This document shows positions 35,443-41,174 of a stretch of 41,174 nucleotides of DNA, in pieces. The position numbers were made by a program, and so were the translations under genes. Positions within the stretch are counted from its first letter, which is position 1, and each line of letters starts with the position of its first letter. Source of the stretch: Elysia marginata (Eukaryota > Mollusca > Gastropoda > Plakobranchidae); contig BMAT01009626.1 of NCBI GenBank assembly GCA_019649035.1, positions 447,799 through 488,972 of the forward strand. The letters run 5' to 3'. The notes under the pieces are model-generated. The model saw nothing but the letters and a program-made list of their open reading frames with translations. It was not told the DNA's origin and searched no databases.

Positions 35443-37907
35443 GTCACTCTTTTTAGAAGGATTCGATATAATTGAGTGGCCAAGGATATTACAGTTGAAC
35501 AAACAACACGTAGTAGTGCACCCACGAAAGAGTGAAATTGCCTGTTTTGTATAAAGACGTTTGGTTAAGACATCTTCAGAAACAACCAACTTTCTTGGAA
35601 AGCAGATAAATTCTAAAACCTTTTTAGAGTATCGGTACTATAGGAGGCCAAGAAAGCATGTTTTTCCAATGGTTGTTATTTATGTTTCTGTCATCATTAT
35701 GAACATTATCATCATTTAACTTTTATTGTATTATTGTTATGGTTATTAGTGACAGTTGTAAAGATAATCGCTTTTTTCACTGCTATTATCACGGTTATCG
35801 ATGTTATTTTCTCTAATGTACCATTTCAACTTTTACTACAGACATCATTTACTCTTAAAAAATTTAGGTTTCATGGGAAGTATTAGAAGTGGTCTAACCA
35901 AATTCCAAGAAATGAAATACTGAGCTATGCATGCACCGTAGAAAATCCAATTGAAAACTTAAACAACCTTGAAAGAAAACTGGAAGTTGCTGTTAACATC
36001 ATCATTATCTGTAGGGACAACCAGCTCGAAACAACTTGTTTCAGTAAGATACGTTCCTTCAATGATTTTCTAGTAATATGGTCAGCTATATATCAATACA
36101 TCTCTTAACAAGATAGACATATAGAGAGCCATAAATAAAAAGAAGAAGTAAAAAGAAATAACGTTTTGCATATAGTGATGTAACTTAAGTAAAAAGTTTA
36201 AAGCTCGCATCATTAACTTTATCCTGATGGTGAGACCAAGAAGTTAAAAAAAATAATGGTTTCCATTACCCTGCAGCCAAAAGAAAATAATAGTTTCGAC
36301 TGAATAAAGCTGTGGTTTAACTTTTATAATGCCTCAAATGGGATAAAATGCAAATCGAGAGCATTAAAGAAACTAGACAGCATCAACAGCCTTGAACCAT
36401 ATTATTTCATCAATGACTGAAGTTATTCATTTGTTGTGTTTCCAATCATACGGTTAGCGTAGGCGTTCGGGTAAATGATAAACAAAAGATTGTTTTCTTC
36501 ATTGTTCTCTCAAAAGACACAGAAACACACTCTTTGGCCACTTCCTGGAGACAAATAATGATGCTCTATTGTGCAATCAATTTGAATCTGCAGATATATT
36601 GTTTCATTGGTTCGCAATGAATATATGTGTTTCCATAGGGCTATTTGGGGGTAACATTATTTGATCGTTTGCTGTTTTATCTCGCTCTTGACGAAAAGTA
36701 TAAAAAGTTGTTTTTTTTCCATTCAGATGTGATTGCCCAGCGGTCTTATTTGCCCGCCTCCGTGATTACAAGAAAGCAATGGGTCTTTTTTAATATATTC
36801 CACTCGTCTTTTTTTAAACGAAGATTAATGATGTAGTTTAAAGAGTGCCACCGCGTTTTTATTTTTTTCCAACATTTCAATTCATTTCAACTCGAATCTG
36901 ATTCTTACTCTTTTTTTTTATTTTACAATTGTTAAAATAAATTTCTTTTAGCAAAACATAGGCTTTCAAGCCACCCTGGTAAAGTCTAGAGGTTTCTTTT
37001 TTAGGTTCTGAATAAAGCAATTTTTTTTAAAGTTAGGAAATAAATCTTAACATAAGCTCTGTTGAGTAGCATGTAAAGGAAAAAGAAACACTGACTTTCT
37101 GATTTAAAAAAAAATTCATCGAAATAAGGGATTTGCTCCTTTTATCCTTTTCCTTAACTTAAACGGTGTTCAATATTCCTAGTTGATCAGCTAGTACGCC
37201 AAAGAAAGGGAAAACTGTATATTTAATTCGTATTGCATTCTCAATCAATTTGTTCAGAATACAAATCCGCTACTAATGGTCTGATATTCGCTTGCTGAAT
37301 TGGACCATTAGTTATGGACCAAGAGTTAGAGAGTTTAATGAAGCGACTCTCTCTCTTGTAATTGGGCATCGCATGTTTGAGTGCTGTGATGTGACTTTGT
37401 TTTCCAATTAATTTCTCCCCACTCCTACCCTCACCCCATACAACCAGTACCACCCTTTCATTTTCCTTGCCAATAAAATTGCACTTGTACTTCGATCACC
37501 ATGGCCCTCAGTTTGTGCTGAATAGGCCAGTCAACAAACACATAAGACGATAATCATAATCCTTATTACTTTAACATGGAAAATCTGGACCAAACAGCAA
37601 AGTACTTCTTGAGTTCTTTCTTCTCCTAACTATATTACCAACTAAAATGGTATAGATAGTTAGATCATTAGAATTCCCAAGTTCCATTTTGTTTATGTTT
37701 ATGTCGGTGACTCAGGCTACGTTAGGCTATGTTCGATTTCAAACGAGCGGGTCCAACTAACAAAATACGTTGTCGATCTTATTGTTCTAATAATTCTGAC
37801 TAAAATCTTTAATTTCTTTATTTTTCACATGGCCGACTTGTTTTCTACTGGTGTTTCATATCTCTCAGTTCTTAATTATTTGCTCATGAAAAAGATAACT
37901 CTTACAT
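35443..37907. other. Unique AT-rich non-coding DNA
   Basis: No gene, RNA or mobile element is recognised over 2.4 kb. Open frames at 36645-36836 and 37241-37453 show no known domain. Confidence 0.5.
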
Positions 37908-37928
37908 CGATATATATATATATATATC
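37908..37928. repeat. Short (TA)n microsatellite
   Basis: About ten TA units after CATCGA. Confidence 0.93.
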
Positions 37929-38675
37929 TGGTAAGAATCTACGATTTACTGTAGTTCTGCAATCTTGTCCTTTATTTACAATCTATATACATATTTACAG
38001 AAATTGTGGCATTTATGGGGCTTTCTTCTTGCAGTTCTAGTTGTGGGGTTCAATGTGACAATGCATCATGGGTATATATGTATATACACTTTATATACCT
38101 CACAATTTGTTGATCTCCGTCCCAGGCAGCTAACATGCTTGGCCCGCATTACTTTCGTCTTTTACTAACATTCTCGCGCAGTATTATTAACAAGTTTCAA
38201 GGAATCTCCAAGTGCACCAACAGCATATTTCTGTTTCTTATCATGTTCAGATTATATTTTATGATCCCATCATCCATTCCATCAATAACATCAGATTCTC
38301 ATGTTCTATTCTGGTATTTATTTCATATCTTTATAACTCGATAATCGAATTACTTCCGACTATCTTTTTCAACATGATACAACCGCCTTTATAGTAGTGT
38401 AATTCGGGCTCAACACACCAAACAGCCCTGTGAGTGTTTTTGACACCTTACTTTACGCTGTATTTAATTTCTAACAGTAAATGTTGAATAATGTTGACAT
38501 TCGAGAATTTGCAAGAGTAAATATTATGCTTTTAGAACCTTACAAGGAGATAGCTTGACAACGGTTTTCTTCTTTTATTTTCTTATATTACTTTATATCT
38601 GTCTAGACTACTCTCTTATAGGGAAATGGAGAAAGCTTTCGAAACAGAAATCCGAGACAACAGTGCTTGATCTAA
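37929..38675. other. Unique AT-rich non-coding DNA
   Basis: No gene is recognised. Three overlapping plus-strand open frames (37965-38394) are short and lack domains. Confidence 0.5.
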
Positions 38676-38805
38676 GCTCATGACGTAGTGGTCTGTTCGT
38701 CTGGTCTCTCGTCTGGCATAGATATGGGTGCCTGCGAGTGGAACGGGTTCGATTCCCTCTTCGTTCTTGTTCTGGCTTAATTTAAAAGATGAGCATTATT
38801 AAAAA
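38676..38805 (+). mobile_element. tRNA-headed SINE, plus strand (short or truncated)
   Basis: An A box with one mismatch (TGACGTAGTGG, 38681-38691) and a perfect B box (GGTTCGATTCC, 38746-38756) lie in order. The interval between them, 54 bases, is longer than in most tRNAs, as seen in some SINE heads or Leu/Ser-type tRNAs. The GC of 38690-38760 stands out from the flanks. The body after the B box is short and passes into AT-rich DNA without a clear tail, so the copy may be truncated. It is a different family from the SINE at 33749. A tRNA gene is unlikely because no acceptor pairing is seen. Confidence 0.6.
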
Positions 38806-39249
38806 TTCGGTGGTGGCGATAGTGAAAAAAACTTTTTTTCTTGCATCACAACCGATATTTTTTTGTGTAGCATTTGTATACTTCAAAGTCAATTCTTTTA
38901 ATACTGATGTCAAACCATTTTGACATAGTTCAACCTTTATGTGTTATAAATCATTACTATTAAAGTACTGATATTTTCTACAAAGTTTTCAGAAATTACT
39001 CTGTTCATCATCACAAACCACAGATTAACAATCTTCAGTCACATGTCTGTCTATAACACCTAAGACCAGAGCTCACGCGCTAACCTACTTTTACCGTAAC
39101 CCCTTTAAACTGTTTAAAAAAGACGAAATCGTTAGATTCACTTCTTGATTCTGCTAAAGTTCAGTAGCGTCGGAAAATAATACTCAAGCAAATAGTGTGA
39201 ACAGATAATTATTTGTTTTATAAAATTTTTTTTCGTGTTCTTTCAAAAC
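38806..39249. other. Unique AT-rich non-coding DNA
   Basis: I see no gene or repeat here. Confidence 0.5.
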
Positions 39250-39263
39250 TCTCTCTCTCCCCC

Positions 39264-39303
<40 letters not shown>
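39250..39303. repeat. (CT)n microsatellite
   Basis: Two CT blocks separated by CCCCCGT, the second with about 16 units. It accounts for the Ser-Leu core of the open frame at 39213-39416. Confidence 0.97.
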
Positions 39304-39406
39304 TTCGTACCGATAGCTCGCACTCTCTTCTTCACAGTCTCCGGTTTCTGTTGATCACCATTAATGAAAACCGTGTTCTGTTTCCAGCCAGCGCCTCAAG
39401 GCGTTT

Positions 39407-39420
39407 GTTTCCATAGCAAC
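39407..39420. promoter_or_regulatory. Exact RFX X-box match
   Basis: GTTTCCATAGCAAC fits the X-box consensus GTTNCCATRGNAAC at every fixed position. RFX-family factors bind this imperfect palindrome, and in animals it marks promoters of ciliary genes, usually within a few hundred bases of the start codon. Nearby are a GC-richer patch with the palindrome CGCCTCAAGGCG (39393-39404) and a TGCGCA (39421-39426) that resembles an NRF1 half-site. No gene is recognised next to it, so its target is unknown. The motif is near-symmetric, so it gives no direction. Confidence 0.35.
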
Positions 39421-39598
39421 TGCGCATCTCATGTCACTAGATAGTGTGGTGTTGTTTTGATTCCCTGGTCCCTTTAACGTGTTGTTTGTCTCAGTTTCTT
39501 TTTGTGTCAGGATTTCTACATGAAAGATCATCAGTACAGGTGTGACCTACCATGCTGAGACAACGTTATTCAACTTTTTTAACTGCTAACACATGCAA

Positions 39599-39620
39599 GA
39601 TAGGTAGATAGGTAGGTGGA
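39599..39620. repeat. Short (TAGG)n-like repeat
   Basis: A few TAGATAGGTAGG units. Too short to be more than a minor simple repeat. Confidence 0.7.
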
Positions 39621-39837
39621 AGCGACCCCAATCTCAGAAACCCAGATAAAATCAGAAAACCTAGAATTGCAATTGCAGCGACTTTAGGCAAAAGACAATA
39701 TGTTATTACCCTTTAGAAATACTTTCTTTAATTTTGAAAGCAAGGAGGTTGGATTGTTTTCAGGAGTTTGAAATTGAGAAATTGCCTTTTGCTCGGAATA
39801 GGACTAGGCGATTATAGCGGGTTTTCGGGACTGTGGT

Positions 39838-39890
39838 CAGATAGATAGATAGTTTGATAGATAAAAAGAAAGAAAGATAGATAGATAGAT
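39838..39890. repeat. (GATA)n microsatellite, interrupted
   Basis: GATA units with TTTGATA and AAAGAAAGA interruptions, on the plus strand as in the arrays at 18066 and 34387. Confidence 0.93.
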
Positions 39891-41174
39891 TCGTACATCT
39901 GTACACATAATGAATTGCAAAGTACATAGATTGGTTGGGTATTTATAAAATTGATAAGGTTGCATAAAGGTGAAGACTAGCTTGAGCAGCTGAAAACATT
40001 AATATCAATAGTTCTAATTAACATGTCAACAAAGCGATAATAGTTGGCATATAAAAGGCTTTCTTCCACTACCTTACTCACTCATATATCAGCAAGGCAG
40101 GATAATAATACTATTAATTTGATGGCAAGAGGTGATGTGATGTAAAAAAAAGATTATGTAGGCAGATATAAAGCGGAGAAAATAAACAGAAGATATCCTT
40201 TTTATTTTTTTTTATTAGTTCAAATAGAGCTAAAAATTTATCATTGTGGCAATTTCCGTAGTGTCTGGGTTGTCTGATCTTATTCTTTTTCATCGTTTGT
40301 CATACATTCGTTTTTTTTCTATCGAAGAACTTACATACTGCTTTCCTTTAAAAACGAAATGGGTAGCTTTAACTCTCAAGTTAGGTGCAGCTCTACGGTA
40401 ACATTTAGAGAAAGTAACAAGTCTACGAATTTGATCCACGTAAGTTATACACTTTTTGTATATAAAAAAAACTTAAAGGAAAAAAGGATGATTCTTTTAA
40501 CGAGGATTTGAACTGGCGGTTTAATCTTTTAGTTCTAAGCCCGCGAGCGATGAGAACAACGACTGATTCTCTAACACTGATTTATTAATAGGAAGAAGTA
40601 CCGAATACATTAAACACTTAATTCTAAAGCACGGCAACCTTTTCATGATCTGGCGATACCAAACCCTCAATTCGTCCTTTTTTCTATTTTTTTTTATCTG
40701 AGCACAGTGACTGCCATTGGTGATGGCGGAAAACACAAAATAACGCTGGGGACTTAAAAGGTTTGATGATGAGAGAGCCTATGGAAACGCCAGTACGCAT
40801 CTGTGGTCTGTAGAAAGTCCATCAATGTGCTTTCAACATTCTCTCTTTGTTCAAATGTTTGCCTTTAGCCATCATGGTATTGAAATTCACGATTGCTTTG
40901 AAAAAAAAATATGCACGGTATCAGGCAAGGTCAAATTTATACATAGGATGCCTGTTATCATAACATTTGTTGCCATCTTCATCATAATTTTCACTTTCAA
41001 CTAAAGGAACAAAATCTTTATCGCTGTATCATCAACCTCAATAATAAGTTCTCACTACCTCACGATCCTTGAAGCGCCACCTTGGAAGGAAAAAGGCAAG
41101 AAGTTTTCCTCAATGCATCTGTTTCTTTACCCCAAATTTGCGTTTGATGTAAAGAGTTGTAATGCCAGTTTTCT
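39891..41174. other. Unique AT-rich non-coding DNA
   Basis: No gene or clear mobile element is recognised. A tRNA-like remnant is possible on the minus strand at about 40495-40556: its B box AGTTCAAATCC at 40504-40514 has one mismatch, but the A box is poor and the T stem does not pair. I treat it as unproven. Confidence 0.45.

Noticed and set aside
40495-40556. tRNA gene or pseudogene on the minus strand
   Set aside because: The B box is near consensus, but the A box is poor and the T stem and acceptor stem do not pair.

Overview
The window looks like non-coding DNA from an animal (metazoan) nuclear genome. It is AT-rich (about 35-36% GC by eye), dense in microsatellites (GA/CT, ACT, GATA, TACA), carries degenerate non-LTR retrotransposons and tRNA-derived SINEs, and contains scaffold gaps (one N in a poly-G run near 1994 and a 61-N gap at 24607-24667). 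The SINE types and the LINE tail resemble those common in molluscs, so a lophotrochozoan, probably a gastropod, is my best guess. This is inference only; no marker gene is present. I see no operon, tRNA gene, rRNA, CRISPR array or convincing protein-coding gene. The longer open frames are mostly microsatellite translations (runs of Leu, or Ser/Leu, or Tyr-Leu-Ser-Ile) or unrecognisable short frames. The window is most simply intergenic DNA or the inside of a very large intron.

Layout. 1-5100: unique AT-rich DNA with a poly-G run and a small TACA array. 5100-9900: two long ACT arrays, purine- and pyrimidine-rich tracts, and a CR1-type LINE 3' tail at about 7560-7718. 9905-10172: a minus-strand tRNA-derived SINE. 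10200-17000: unique DNA with CT/GA tracts, plus one region (14278-15157) unusually free of stops on both strands. 17500-19830: a 47-bp tandem duplication, a GATA array and a striking 513-bp inverted repeat with modular CT/CTAT arms (19316-19828). 19830-28900: mostly unique DNA, with a 46-bp tandem duplication, the assembly gap, and a short GC-richer island with a perfect head-to-head ETS-site pair (25981-26000). 28920-30850: a dead, 5'-truncated Rex1/CR1-like LINE ending in a 61-bp tandem duplication. 31000-35000: CT, ACT and GATA arrays and a well-preserved plus-strand SINE (33749-34052). 35000-41174: a TATA-like promoter candidate (35276), a second plus-strand tRNA-headed SINE (38676), and an exact RFX X-box match (39407-39420).

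No genes here can be said to work together. The parts most worth a second look are the large foldback element, the X-box, the ETS-site palindrome and the 14.3-15.2 kb open region. I found no clear evidence of an undescribed multi-gene system.
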